The notes below the pieces were generated by a model. That model was given only the letters and a program-made list of their open reading frames with translations, ran no database searches and had not been told where the DNA came from. Shown in pieces: positions 17,739 through 26,237 of a stretch of 64,000 nucleotides of DNA; position 1 is the first letter of the stretch; each line of letters opens with the position of its first letter. Origin of the DNA: CBDCFV01 sp965261795. Its GTDB lineage: Bacteria > Chloroflexota > Dehalococcoidia > Lucifugimonadales > UBA3495. Both the position numbers and the translations under genes were made by a program. Location of the stretch: assembly GCA_965261795.1 (NCBI GenBank), contig OZ253476.1, positions 3,224,001-3,288,000 of the forward strand, given 5' to 3'.

Positions 17739-19025
17739 GTGTTCTTGAAAGCGGAAATATTCTCCATAGGCACCGAATTATTGATGGGTGAACTCGTGGA
17801 CACCAACGCATCGTGGCTTGCCGGCAAATTACCGGCTTTGGGCATCCAGCTTTGTTGGGTATCCATCATCGGGGACGACCTGGATATGCTGTCCGATGCT
17901 TTCTCACGCGGACTGCAACGGTCGGACATCATTTTTACTACCGGCGGCTTAGGGCCTACGCAGGACGACTTGACCCGGGAGGCCGTGGCCAAGGCTCTGG
18001 GCGAAACCCCCACGGTGCAAGAGGAGGTGGTCCGGGAATTGCAGGTCTATTTCCAGAACCGGGGGACCACCATGCCTGCCCACAACATCAAGCAGGCCCA
18101 CCTGATCCCATCGGCCAAGTTTATCCGCAACCGCAACGGCACCGCCCCCGGTTGGTGGACCGAAAAGGACGGACGAATCATCGTGTCCATGCCGGGGCCT
18201 CCGGCGGAGATGCACTCCATCTGGGATGAAGAGGTGGAGCCTCGGTTACGCGAAATTGTCGACGACGAAGTCACCATCAAGCGCAACATCAAGACCATGG
18301 GACTGTCGGAGTCGGCAATCGACGAGATTATATCCGAGTTCTTCGGCCAGGAAAATCCTTACCTGGGTATCTACTCCAAGGCCGACGGCATCCACCTGAG
18401 GATTATCGCCCGCGCCAAGGAGGAGTCAACCGCGCGGGATATGATTGCCCCGGTGGAGCATGGGATAGTCAGCCGGTTGGGCCCATACGTTTGGGGGTAC
18501 GACGACGAAACGCCGGAACAAGCCGTAGGACTGGCGCTTCAGTCGCGGGGGCAGACACTGGCGGTGATGGAGTTCTGCACCGGCGGCTTCCTGACCAACA
18601 CGATCACAGAAGCTCCCGAAGCGGGCCGGCACTTCCGGGGCGGCATCGTGGCCTTTGACGCCGAATCGCTGGTGGCCTCCGGTGTACCACCTGTAATCCT
18701 GGACAACCACGGCGTGGTCAGTCAGGAAGCCGCCAACGCGATGGCTGTCTCGGTCCTGGCCCAACTGGGGGCCGACTACAGCGTCGGCGTAACCGGCGCC
18801 CCCGGTCCCGGTGAACTGGATGGCCGCCCGATGGGCTTGGCCTACATCGCCATTGCCCGCGCCGCCACCGGCGGCCCCCAAATCATCCGTGAGATGGAAG
18901 TTCGCGTCCCACCCCGCCTCGTCACTATCAAACGCCGCATCTCCAACACCGCATTGATAGAGTTGCGGAAGATGATCGGTGATGGTAACTCGGGCACGGA
19001 GATCCCGCCCGGAGGGCTGCTGTAG
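17739..19025 (+). CDS. cinA: CinA-family protein (competence/damage-inducible, nicotinamide-nucleotide amidase-like)
   Basis: 428 residues. The N-terminal COG1058 (MoaB-like) domain is typical: IFSIGTELLMGELVDTNASWL and FTTGGLGPTQDD, associated with ADP-ribose pyrophosphatase activity in characterised CinA. The C-terminal CinA/PncC domain, which normally deamidates NMN, is present from about residue 265, but the family motif ESCTGG reads EFCTGG, so the serine regarded as catalytic is a phenylalanine. VTGAPGPG remains. Start is GTG at 17739 with AAGGAAGG upstream; an in-frame TTG at 17745 is an alternative. Assignment is firm, deamidase activity doubtful. Confidence 0.88.
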   Translation: MFLKAEIFSIGTELLMGELVDTNASWLAGKLPALGIQLCWVSIIGDDLDMLSDAFSRGLQRSDIIFTTGGLGPTQDDLTREAVAKALGETPTVQEEVVRELQVYFQNRGTTMPAHNIKQAHLIPSAKFIRNRNGTAPGWWTEKDGRIIVSMPGPPAEMHSIWDEEVEPRLREIVDDEVTIKRNIKTMGLSESAIDEIISEFFGQENPYLGIYSKADGIHLRIIARAKEESTARDMIAPVEHGIVSRLGPYVWGYDDETPEQAVGLALQSRGQTLAVMEFCTGGFLTNTITEAPEAGRHFRGGIVAFDAESLVASGVPPVILDNHGVVSQEAANAMAVSVLAQLGADYSVGVTGAPGPGELDGRPMGLAYIAIARAATGGPQIIREMEVRVPPRLVTIKRRISNTALIELRKMIGDGNSGTEIPPGGLL

Positions 19026-19045
19026 CGCGGCCGGTATCCTGGCAT

Positions 19046-19393
19046 CTAATAATGCACCACAACCCCTTGGATGGCTTTCTCCAGTGCGTCCCTTGCCCAT
19101 GAGTTGAGGCTCTTGCCTTCCCGGGCAGCCGCATCAACGACTTGCCGGTGCAACTCCGGTGATACCCGCAGGACAAACTTTCCTGATACGGGTTTCTCAG
19201 GCGCTTCCCCTAATTCGGCGCAAAACTCCAGGTAATCCTCAACTGAATCAGCGAAGGCTTCCCGAAGTTCCGAGACCGATGTTCCCTGAAACGTAATCAC
19301 GTCTCGAAGATTGATGACGTGGCCATGAAAAAAGCCAGCCTCGTCGTCAAATTCAACCTGCCCAGTGTAGTCTTTGTACTGCATCACAAACAT
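19046..19393 (-). CDS. hicB: HicB-family antitoxin with ribbon-helix-helix C-terminus
   Basis: 115 residues. The N-terminal half has the HicB RNase-H-like strand pattern (TGQVEFDDEAGFFHGHVINLRDVITFQG). The C-terminal half, KFVLRVSPELHRQVVDAAAREGKSLNSWARDALEKA, is a typical RHH DNA-binding segment that would autoregulate the operon. A GAAGG ribosome-binding site precedes the ATG at 19393. The toxin gene hicA lies upstream on the same strand, 66 bases away. It runs convergent with cinA, with 20 bases between stops. Confidence 0.88.
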   Translation of the reverse strand: MFVMQYKDYTGQVEFDDEAGFFHGHVINLRDVITFQGTSVSELREAFADSVEDYLEFCAELGEAPEKPVSGKFVLRVSPELHRQVVDAAAREGKSLNSWARDALEKAIQGVVVHY

Positions 19394-19459
19394 CTTAACG
19401 TGCCTTCAGATAGCTTCTTTTATCGACCTTAATCTTGGCCAGCCAATTTTCCGGCGCCG

Positions 19460-19727
19460 TTATACGTCAGAGACAATTCCAGCGTTGCGTAAGAATTCTC
19501 GTGTACGCGAAACTGTTCCCTTGGCTGCCTCGCGCTGAGGATGTGGACGGTGAAATACCGCTTTAACATCATGCAAACGAACGCGGACACGTGACCCTCT
19601 ACCTTCCGACAATTCGGCGCCGCACGCCCGGAACAACGACTCTATATCTACCCATGCTATGTTGGCTTGGACTGGGTCTGAAAAAAATGCGTTCTAATGT
19701 CCTGCGTTGATTGGCATTGAGACGCAC
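19460..19727 (-). pseudogene. hicA: hicA toxin gene with a +1 frameshift in an A7/T7 run
   Basis: Found by translating the strand by eye. A GTG at 19727, preceded by GGAGG with 5-base spacing, opens NANQRRTLERIF. After the homopolymer at 19681-19687 the frame shifts, and SDPVQANIAWVDIESLFRA continues through GSRVRVRLHDVKAVFHRPHP, the HicA fold with its catalytic His, to a TAA at 19460-19462. The 268-base span is 89 codons plus one base; removing one T restores an 88-residue HicA. This may be a true inactivating mutation, phase variation or slippage, or an assembly or sequencing error. Confidence 0.8.
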
Positions 19728-19759
19728 GCCAACCTCCAAGTTAGATTAGCCTCAAGAAT

Positions 19760-19778
19760 AGTATCACGCATTGATACT
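19760..19778. promoter_or_regulatory. Candidate operator of hicAB
   Basis: Perfect inverted repeat AGTATC-N7-GATACT, 33 bases upstream of the hicA start. Position and size fit an RHH (HicB) operator. No clear -10/-35 pair was identified. Confidence 0.5.
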
Positions 19779-19812
19779 GCCGCCAATAGCCATGTCCTCG
19801 CCGCAAGGACAG

Positions 19813-19844
19813 AAAAAGGCCCGCGCCACATCGAGGTGCGGGCC
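19813..19844 (-). terminator. Rho-independent terminator of the norD operon
   Basis: On the minus strand, GGCCCGCACC, loop TCGATGT and GGCGCGGGCC form a 10-bp stem with one G-T pair, followed by TTTTT. It lies 29 bases beyond the norD-like stop at 19874. Confidence 0.85.
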
Positions 19845-19873
19845 TAAGTTCCCAGAAAACCGTGTCGCAGTCC

Positions 19874-22800
19874 TTAAATAGTCAGCTTCCGGTAGAGCAT
19901 GGGCAGGCGTTCCGGCAGGGACCAGATCTCTCCCAACACCTCATAACCCATGTCTCCGCACATGCTCTTCAGGTAGTCGTGGCCGGCCTTGTCCACCGTC
20001 AGGCAGAAGGGGGTAATATTCTGCCGCTTGGCCTCCAACAGGGCCATGTGGGTATCGTGGACAGCGTACTCCTTCTCCACCCCTTCGCGGCTGTAGCCCC
20101 GGTCCTGGGGTCTGCCGTCACTGATTAGGAACAGGATCTTGGTGGTCGCATCCTGGTTCTCCAGCTTGGTAATGGCGTGGCGAATGGCCGCGCCCATCCG
20201 GGTGGCGTGTAACGGGGTTATCTTGTCGATCCGACGCTTTATCTTGTCCCCGAAAGTCTCTTTAATATCCTTGATGACGTAGAACTCCACGTTTTCGCGG
20301 CCATAGCCGGAGAAGCCGTAGATGCCGTAGGTGTCTCCGATGGACTCTAATGCGTTGATCAACAGCGCGGTGCTCTCTTTTTCGAGGTCTATGATGCGTT
20401 TGTAATTGCGGCGCACCAAGCCTTCCCGGCGGCGGCGCAGCCACACCATGTACTCCACCGGGTCGTCGGGGGCGTCGCGGTCGTCAACCACCTGCCGACC
20501 CTCGTCGATGGCTTCGGCGGTGGATGCGCTCATGTCCAGAAGGAACACCACCGCCACGTCGCGGCGGTTGCGGTTGCGGTGCCAGTAGATTTTGTCGTCG
20601 GGCGGCACGTTCATCTTCAGGTCGGCCCAAGCCTCCAGCGCCGCGTTCAAATCGATGTCTTCACCGTCAACCAAGCGGTAAACCTTCTTCATGCTGTCGG
20701 GCATGATCAACTCGAACTGCCGCTTGATGTGGTTGGACAAGCTCATGTAGTTTTTCAGGGCATCGTTGTAGAAAGTGGAGTCCCCCTCTTCCACTGCCTT
20801 CTCTTTGACGATGCACCACCTGGGCTTGTAATCGCCGGCCCTGAAGTCCCACTCGTCGTAGGCGTATGTCTGGGGTTCCCTGGGCTCCAGTTCGCCGCCT
20901 TGATCGTCGTCGTGCAACAAGGGCCCATAGCCCTGTCCGGGCTGTGAATTGGGCGGCGGCGTGCCGGCCTCTTTCATCAAGTTCTGGGCGAACATGCTCA
21001 TGCTGTTGGTTATGTCGCCCTGCTCGGCGTCCAAGTCCAACTCGGCGCTGTCCTGAAGCATCTGCTCCAACATCTCTTGGGATATGGGCTGGCCTTCTCC
21101 CTGCTGGTCCTGGCCAACTTGGAGCTTGGTCAACAACTGGACCATTTCCGGCTTGAAATCCCCCCGGAAGTCCACGGGCTCCGGCGAATCGTACTCCTCC
21201 CCTTCGCCGCTCTCTCCGGATGCGTCAGCGCCGGCTTGGAGTTGGTTGATGAGGTTTTCGAACTCCTCTTCTGAAAACTCGCCGGGTTCCTCCAGGTCTT
21301 CGGGCTCCCATTGGTCTTCGGGTTGGGTCTCGTTCCGGACGCGGGAGATAATCTCATAGGCCCGCAACGTAGCCTCAGCGGTGTCTTCTACGTTGGCTAC
21401 TGAGTTCCGCAGCTCATGCAGTATTTGGGCCAGCATCCTGGCCGCGTCGGCGTACTCTACGGGAACAGGCAGGTCGGTGAACTGCTCCAAGCTCATGCGG
21501 ATCAGCAGTTCCACCATCGCTTCCTGCAAGGGCATTTCCTCCACCACGGGCCGGCCGGATAAGGCTTCCGATTGGACCCGGCCAGAGGCAGCCCGTATAC
21601 CGGGGTATTCCACCTTGATCCGGTAGTCCAAGCGGCAGTCCTCCAATACCGTGAACAGGTCAAACGCCAGCCGACGGTCTTCGAAGAGGTGCAGGAACCG
21701 CCCTATGTCGGTCAACGCGGTGGCCGTATCGGACACTTCCGCCACCGCCTGCAAGCCGGCGTCAGGGGTCGGGTCCAGGGCCAGCGGCGCTTCCTTAGCC
21801 AGTACCTGCTCTTCAAGCTCGAAGCGCCTGTCAGTGAAAAGGGTACTCGCCGTATCGAAGTCAAAGCGGAAGCTGCCAAACTCCAAGTGTCCGACTTGGT
21901 GAGTGGACACGACCTTGAACCAGGAGAAATTCTCCTGTTTGTCTGAATAGTGGTCCACCACCGTGGGCAGGAATACTTTGGTGCCATCGGTGGAAGCCGA
22001 GTCCTCGTCGATCCATCCGATGTTCTTTCGCACCAATTCCTGTGTGTTCAGCACGTCTATGGTCGAGCCGGAAAGGGCGCTGCAATACAGCTTGATGATG
22101 TTCTTCACCCGGTCCAGTTCCAAGCTGGAGGACAGGGTTTCCAAAATAGATAGCGAGGTATTCGACTCGACCCTGAAGAAGGCGATGCCGCTTTCCGGGT
22201 TCTCCTTGAGAAGTTCCACTCCATGTTGGAACCAAGTGTCCAATTGATTGACGGTGATACGGCCCAGGACGTCCGACAAACTCTTGAGGAAGGGGGGCAC
22301 TGCATCCGAAGATACGGCCAGCAGGGTCTCGCACAGGTCCAGTACATAACCCTGGGACCCTGGCGGTACCCGGGTCAACGCTTGGCTGCCGTCGGCCAGG
22401 AAGCGAGAGGTGTCCCGGAGGCCTACTTTGGCTAACCGTTCTCCCAGCTTCAGGAACCGGCCGGTCTGGCTATCGTCCACCTGCTGCAAAGCCTTTGGGA
22501 CGATTTCCAAGCAAGTCTTAACGTCCCGCCAGCTCCCGTCCACCAGAGCGCGGGCCATTGACAGGAATGCTTCCCGTTCCCTGCCCATAGCTGGCAGCAC
22601 ATCGCGGCCCAGCACCAAGCATTCAGCGGCTACGTCGTATGACTTGTAGGACAACGCTTCCACGAGAGACGAGAACACCTCCACGTCCCAGAAAGGAAGG
22701 TTGCGCACCAAGTCCGGGCTGATCTCGAAGAATTTCGCCGCCAGGGTGCTGGACTTCCATGTGCCCTTGTAGAGACTGCGGCCCAACCCGGCCCATCTCG

Positions 22801-23152
22801 GAATGTACTGGGGCCTCAAATTGGGGACTATGAACGCACTGGACCGGAAGAACGACACCGCCAGCGTGGGAGAGTCCTGCGAAAGGTAGGTGCCGCAGCG
22901 GGCCCATTGCATGAACGACGGAAACGAAAGGAACCGGGCTACCTGGGGGCCAACCCGGTAATATTCGACTGCCGATTCCCACGAGCGGACCGTTTGCGTA
23001 CCTATGGTGACGCCTTCCTTGACCCAGAGGAGATACTCCTCATCGCCGAAGGTAGGCCTCATGACCTTTTCCGCTTCTCGATAGGCCTCGGTTACCGCCG
23101 GGGGTAGTTTGGCCAGTTCTGCTTCTAAGCCTTCTAGAGGAGACGTGCTCAA
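19874..23152 (-). CDS. Large NorD/CbbO-like VWA-domain protein
   Basis: 1092 residues. The C-terminal 230 residues are a von Willebrand A domain with a MIDAS motif DMSASTAEAID near residue 874, followed by FLISDGRPQDRGYS, as in NorD and CbbO. The first 400 residues are helical repeat-like sequence, and an acidic linker lies around residues 615-670. Such proteins work with CbbQ/NorQ AAA+ ATPases to insert metals into, or remodel, a client enzyme (NO reductase, Rubisco). The CbbQ-like gene is two genes upstream, with a NUDIX gene between. No client enzyme is in the window. The protein is much longer than classical NorD (about 600 residues). Confidence 0.83.
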   Translation of the reverse strand: MSTSPLEGLEAELAKLPPAVTEAYREAEKVMRPTFGDEEYLLWVKEGVTIGTQTVRSWESAVEYYRVGPQVARFLSFPSFMQWARCGTYLSQDSPTLAVSFFRSSAFIVPNLRPQYIPRWAGLGRSLYKGTWKSSTLAAKFFEISPDLVRNLPFWDVEVFSSLVEALSYKSYDVAAECLVLGRDVLPAMGREREAFLSMARALVDGSWRDVKTCLEIVPKALQQVDDSQTGRFLKLGERLAKVGLRDTSRFLADGSQALTRVPPGSQGYVLDLCETLLAVSSDAVPPFLKSLSDVLGRITVNQLDTWFQHGVELLKENPESGIAFFRVESNTSLSILETLSSSLELDRVKNIIKLYCSALSGSTIDVLNTQELVRKNIGWIDEDSASTDGTKVFLPTVVDHYSDKQENFSWFKVVSTHQVGHLEFGSFRFDFDTASTLFTDRRFELEEQVLAKEAPLALDPTPDAGLQAVAEVSDTATALTDIGRFLHLFEDRRLAFDLFTVLEDCRLDYRIKVEYPGIRAASGRVQSEALSGRPVVEEMPLQEAMVELLIRMSLEQFTDLPVPVEYADAARMLAQILHELRNSVANVEDTAEATLRAYEIISRVRNETQPEDQWEPEDLEEPGEFSEEEFENLINQLQAGADASGESGEGEEYDSPEPVDFRGDFKPEMVQLLTKLQVGQDQQGEGQPISQEMLEQMLQDSAELDLDAEQGDITNSMSMFAQNLMKEAGTPPPNSQPGQGYGPLLHDDDQGGELEPREPQTYAYDEWDFRAGDYKPRWCIVKEKAVEEGDSTFYNDALKNYMSLSNHIKRQFELIMPDSMKKVYRLVDGEDIDLNAALEAWADLKMNVPPDDKIYWHRNRNRRDVAVVFLLDMSASTAEAIDEGRQVVDDRDAPDDPVEYMVWLRRRREGLVRRNYKRIIDLEKESTALLINALESIGDTYGIYGFSGYGRENVEFYVIKDIKETFGDKIKRRIDKITPLHATRMGAAIRHAITKLENQDATTKILFLISDGRPQDRGYSREGVEKEYAVHDTHMALLEAKRQNITPFCLTVDKAGHDYLKSMCGDMGYEVLGEIWSLPERLPMLYRKLTI

Positions 23153-23181
23153 ATCAGTGTTCCTCCTTTAACGGTCCGTCC

Positions 23182-23748
23182 TTAGAGAAGCGCCAGAAAA
23201 TTTTGGAGTATCTTGGCCGTTGCTCCAAAAATCAGATGTTCGTTGTAAGTGTAGGACTGGGCTGTGGCGAGTCTCCCATCCTCCAATGTGGTCTCAAAGC
23301 GCAAGTTTGCAGGGTCTTGCAACGAGGTGATCGGGACCTCCAGCACCTCCGCTACTTCACGAGAGCTGGGGTTGAACGAGTAGGGGTAGTCAATAGTCCC
23401 AGCGTACACCCGGACCAGAAAACGGCTCCTGGTGACTACATCGTCAAGCTGCCCCAGGACTGTTACATCCTGGGGACGGATGCCCATTTCCTCTTCAGCC
23501 TCCCGCAGCGCCGTATCCAGAAAGTCCCGGTCCTCAGGGTCCTTTGCGCCGCCCGGCAGTGAAATCTCGCCCTTGTGGTACTCCACTTCGTCCGAGCGCT
23601 TATTCAACAAGACGCAATAGCCCCCATCCTTGAGGTACATCAACAAAAGGACGGCAGCGGGCATCAGAGACGCGTCGCCCACCGTTTGTTTGACACGGTG
23701 GGACAACGCTCGGCTTAGAGTCTCCGGAGGAGATAATGCCATCAACAC
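23182..23748 (-). CDS. NUDIX hydrolase, CoA pyrophosphatase-like
   Basis: 188 residues. The NUDIX box is complete: GGAKDPEDRDFLDTALREAEEEMGI, matching G-x5-E-x7-REUXEE except that Asp stands at the first Glu position. The preceding HKGEISLPGG resembles the CoA-diphosphatase (NudL) signature. Start is GTG at 23748 (or ATG 23742), 2 bases after the CbbQ-like stop, so it is translated with that ATPase. Its place between the ATPase and the VWA protein is unusual; it may be a passenger or a functional member. Confidence 0.8.
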   Translation of the reverse strand: MLMALSPPETLSRALSHRVKQTVGDASLMPAAVLLLMYLKDGGYCVLLNKRSDEVEYHKGEISLPGGAKDPEDRDFLDTALREAEEEMGIRPQDVTVLGQLDDVVTRSRFLVRVYAGTIDYPYSFNPSSREVAEVLEVPITSLQDPANLRFETTLEDGRLATAQSYTYNEHLIFGATAKILQNFLALL

Positions 23749-23750
23749 AT

Positions 23751-24662
23751 CTACTCGAATATGGAGGAGACCACCTCTTCAATACTGCGCTGTAGTTCCG
23801 GCTCGTCGGTCAAAGTCCAGACGATAGCGACTTGGCAAGCACGACGGGCGTTAATTCCCTCGGTCATAAGCCGACCGGCATAAATCAGAAGGCGGGTGCT
23901 CGCGCCCTCCTGGAGTCCGTGCTCCTGCAGGTTGCGGATTTTCTCTCCCAGTTTCGCTAGGGAGTCCGCTTGCTCGGCGTCGCAACCGCTTTCCCGCCTG
24001 ATAATCTCCGCCTCAATATCCTTGGGAGGATAGTTGAACTCGACGGAAATGAACCGCTGCCGGGTGCTGTGTTTCAGGTCTTTCAGTGCGCTTTGATAGC
24101 CGGGGTTGTAGGAGATGCACAGCAGAAAACGGTCGTCGGCTTCAATGATGGAGCCGGTCTTTTCGACGGGCAGTATCCGACGGTGGTCGGTCAGAGGGTG
24201 AATGAGTACGGTGGTGTCCTTACGGGCCTCCACGATTTCGTCGAGGTAAAGGATAGCCCCGTTTTTCACTGCACGGGTCATGGGGCCGTCAATCCAGCGG
24301 GTGCCATTGGCGTCCAGCAGATACCTGCCTACCAAATCGCTGGCCGTAAGGTCCTCGTGACAAGCAATAGTCACCAAGGGAACACGCACCTCGCCCTCAT
24401 TCATGGGCTGCGCGTTCTCAGGGTCTTGGACTACGGTAAGAGGCCGGCCCAGCTTCCAAGCCATGTACTCCACAAACCTGGTCTTGCCACAGCCCGTGGG
24501 GCCCTTCAACAGCACCGGGATATGCTGGTTGTATGCCGCAGTGAACAGTTCTTCTTCATCCCCCACAGCCCGATAGTACGGCTCATCCCGCACCAGGAAT
24601 TCTTCGATCGCGTATTCTTTAAACTGAGGCTCGTCAAACTGCGGCTTTTCCGTCTGTACCAT
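23751..24662 (-). CDS. CbbQ/NirQ/NorQ-family AAA+ ATPase
   Basis: 303-residue MoxR-class AAA+ protein. Walker A GPTGCGKTRFVEY near residue 54, Walker B AILYLDEIVEA near 139, sensor 1 ISYNPGYQSALKDL and the arginine-finger segment STRQRF are all present. The C-terminal CbbQ_C helices follow. It forms a motor pair with the downstream NorD-like VWA protein. No cbbLS, nor or gas-vesicle genes are here, so the client is unknown. It starts 42 bases after coaE. Confidence 0.88.
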   Translation of the reverse strand: MVQTEKPQFDEPQFKEYAIEEFLVRDEPYYRAVGDEEELFTAAYNQHIPVLLKGPTGCGKTRFVEYMAWKLGRPLTVVQDPENAQPMNEGEVRVPLVTIACHEDLTASDLVGRYLLDANGTRWIDGPMTRAVKNGAILYLDEIVEARKDTTVLIHPLTDHRRILPVEKTGSIIEADDRFLLCISYNPGYQSALKDLKHSTRQRFISVEFNYPPKDIEAEIIRRESGCDAEQADSLAKLGEKIRNLQEHGLQEGASTRLLIYAGRLMTEGINARRACQVAIVWTLTDEPELQRSIEEVVSSIFE

Positions 24663-24682
24663 TACTGTCTCTGTCCTTTATT

Positions 24683-24738
24683 TACTCTGGAATCCCAGAT
24701 GGCTTTAACCTACTCTGGAATCCCAGAGGGCTTTAACC
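24683..24738. repeat. 28-bp tandem duplication at the 3' end of coaE
   Basis: Two adjacent 28-base units, TACTCTGGAATCCCAGATGG-CTTTAACC and the same sequence with one change (GATGG to GAGGG). The coaE stop codon lies across the unit junction, so one copy is coding and the other is in the gap before the CbbQ-like gene. Confidence 0.85.
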
Positions 24739-25298
24739 GTTTCTCCGAGGCCCGCTACGTCCCCCGAGTTGTCTACCACCAAGTCCGAGCGTTCTATGCG
24801 CTCCACCCGGTCCATCTGCGAGTTGATCCGGCGCCGTACTTCTTCCTCGCTCATACCGTTCCGGGCTTGGAGCCTCTCGATTACCAACTCGACCGGGGAG
24901 TCGGTGGTCCATACCTCATCGACTAGGGAGTCCCAGCCAGCCTCAAACAGCACTGCCGCTTCGACCACCACCGCGGGCGCTCCTTTGTCCCTCAACACCT
25001 CGATCTTGTCACCCACCATCCTGGCCATTCGCGGATGCATGATGGCATTGAGCTTGTCCAGTTGCTGTGGGTTGGAGAATACTATCGCGCCCAAGCGTCC
25101 CCGGTCAATTTGCCCGTCGGACTGGAGTATTTCTTCGCCGAAGGTGTTGACCACCTCGCGCCAACTTTCGGAGTTGGGAGTGTAGGCTTCGTGACCGACT
25201 TGGTCGGCGTTGATTACCTCTGCTCCAAACGATTGCAACAGGCTGGCTACTTCGCTCTTGCCGGTGCCTATGCCTCCGGTCAGCCCTATGACCAACAT
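24705..25298 (-). CDS. coaE: Dephospho-CoA kinase
   Basis: Last step of CoA synthesis. 197 residues, normal length. P-loop GLTGGIGTGKSEVASLL at residue 5, then INADQVGHEAY, the lid-region RLGAIVFSNPQQL, and a typical C-terminal LVVDNSGDVAGLGETV. The C-terminus KALWDSRVG is encoded by one copy of the 28-bp tandem duplication, so the last residues and stop were probably shifted by that event. It lies upstream of the CbbQ-like operon on the same strand. Confidence 0.93.
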   Translation of the reverse strand: MLVIGLTGGIGTGKSEVASLLQSFGAEVINADQVGHEAYTPNSESWREVVNTFGEEILQSDGQIDRGRLGAIVFSNPQQLDKLNAIMHPRMARMVGDKIEVLRDKGAPAVVVEAAVLFEAGWDSLVDEVWTTDSPVELVIERLQARNGMSEEEVRRRINSQMDRVERIERSDLVVDNSGDVAGLGETVKALWDSRVG

Positions 25299-25511
25299 GA
25301 ACTACGGTGCTCCAAACGCCCCTTAACCATTGGGGTTCAACCAATCGTCGCCTGTGGCGGCTATACCCGCACGGTGAACGGATTGGGCCATTCTACCAAT
25401 GCGTCTCAGGATGGTCAACATCAACTCTGAAGCCATTCAAAGGAGTTCGACTCTCTCCAGGGGCCAAGACGAAGGGATAGCGTTCGCATCCGCAAGGCCG
25501 AAGCAGGAGAT
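25299..25511. other. Non-coding gap, no RNA gene recognised
   Basis: 213 bases between rimI and coaE. It contains GTTCGACTC-like and short stem-loop sequences (ATTGG/CCAAT near 25333-25349) that recall tRNA arms, but no acceptor stem or anticodon arm can be closed on either strand. No ORF with a credible start is visible. Confidence 0.4.
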
Positions 25512-26162
25512 TTACCGCTGGAAATTAATTTCTCCCCACCGGGCCCGGTATGTTTCCTGCAGTTTGCGGAACATCTCCTGGTATTCTTCCGTTTGTATAG
25601 GGTTGGTGGTCATTATGACCGCGTCTTCCCGATTGTCGGCGTAGTAGCCCTTGCGAGTACCCACCGATTTGAAGCCGTACTTTTCGTACAAGCGTTGGGC
25701 GATGAAGTTGGAAACCCGCGCCTCGAGGGTCATTACCTTGGACCCGTACTTGCAGGCCTCCTGTAACGACCCAATGAGCAGCAATTCGCCCAAGCCGTTG
25801 CCCCGCATCTTTTCACGCACCGCTATCTCGGTAATGTGGGCCTCTTCGCCCTGGTACCACACGCTGACGTATCCGGACACAGATTCATCGGTTGCCGGCT
25901 CGCTCTGCCCGCCGGGAACTATGCGCCGGGCAACGTTTACCACACGGCCCCAGACAGATGGGGGATCAGTGCTCTCGGGGGCATCCACGGGCTCTTCACT
26001 GTCCGGCGCGGAAGCGCCGCAGACAACCAAGTAGCAGGCATAACGGTTGTTCAGTTCCCGTTTGAAGGGCGTGCTAACCCAAAGGGGAGAGAAGGCCTCT
26101 TTTTCTATCTCGAGGACCTGGCTGATGTCCTCGCTTCTGAGGCGGCGCAGCATTACATCCAT
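25512..26162 (-). CDS. rimI: GNAT acetyltransferase, RimI-like
   Basis: 216 residues. N-terminal LRRLRSEDISQVLEIEKEAF and the acetyl-CoA loop IAVREKMRGNGLGELLL, with ARVSNFIAQRLYEKYGFKSVGTRKGYY, match ribosomal-protein-S18 alanine N-acetyltransferase. Unusual features are a 45-residue low-complexity insert (about residues 50-95, Pro/Glu/Ser-rich) between the first strands, and a 30-residue C-terminal tail. The canonical operon partners tsaB/tsaE are absent here, so the substrate assignment is tentative. Confidence 0.75.
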   Translation of the reverse strand: MDVMLRRLRSEDISQVLEIEKEAFSPLWVSTPFKRELNNRYACYLVVCGASAPDSEEPVDAPESTDPPSVWGRVVNVARRIVPGGQSEPATDESVSGYVSVWYQGEEAHITEIAVREKMRGNGLGELLLIGSLQEACKYGSKVMTLEARVSNFIAQRLYEKYGFKSVGTRKGYYADNREDAVIMTTNPIQTEEYQEMFRKLQETYRARWGEINFQR

Positions 26163-26237
26163 TGCTCAATAGCGGTCCCGGCTGATGTTGCCCAATTCTA
26201 GCATAGGGCGGGGAATGTTGACACATCCGGCGGATGT

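Noticed and set aside
25299..25511. tRNA-like GTTCGACTC motif and stem fragments
   Set aside because: No acceptor stem, D arm or anticodon arm could be closed on either strand; it also does not resemble tRNA-Sec, tmRNA or SRP RNA ends.
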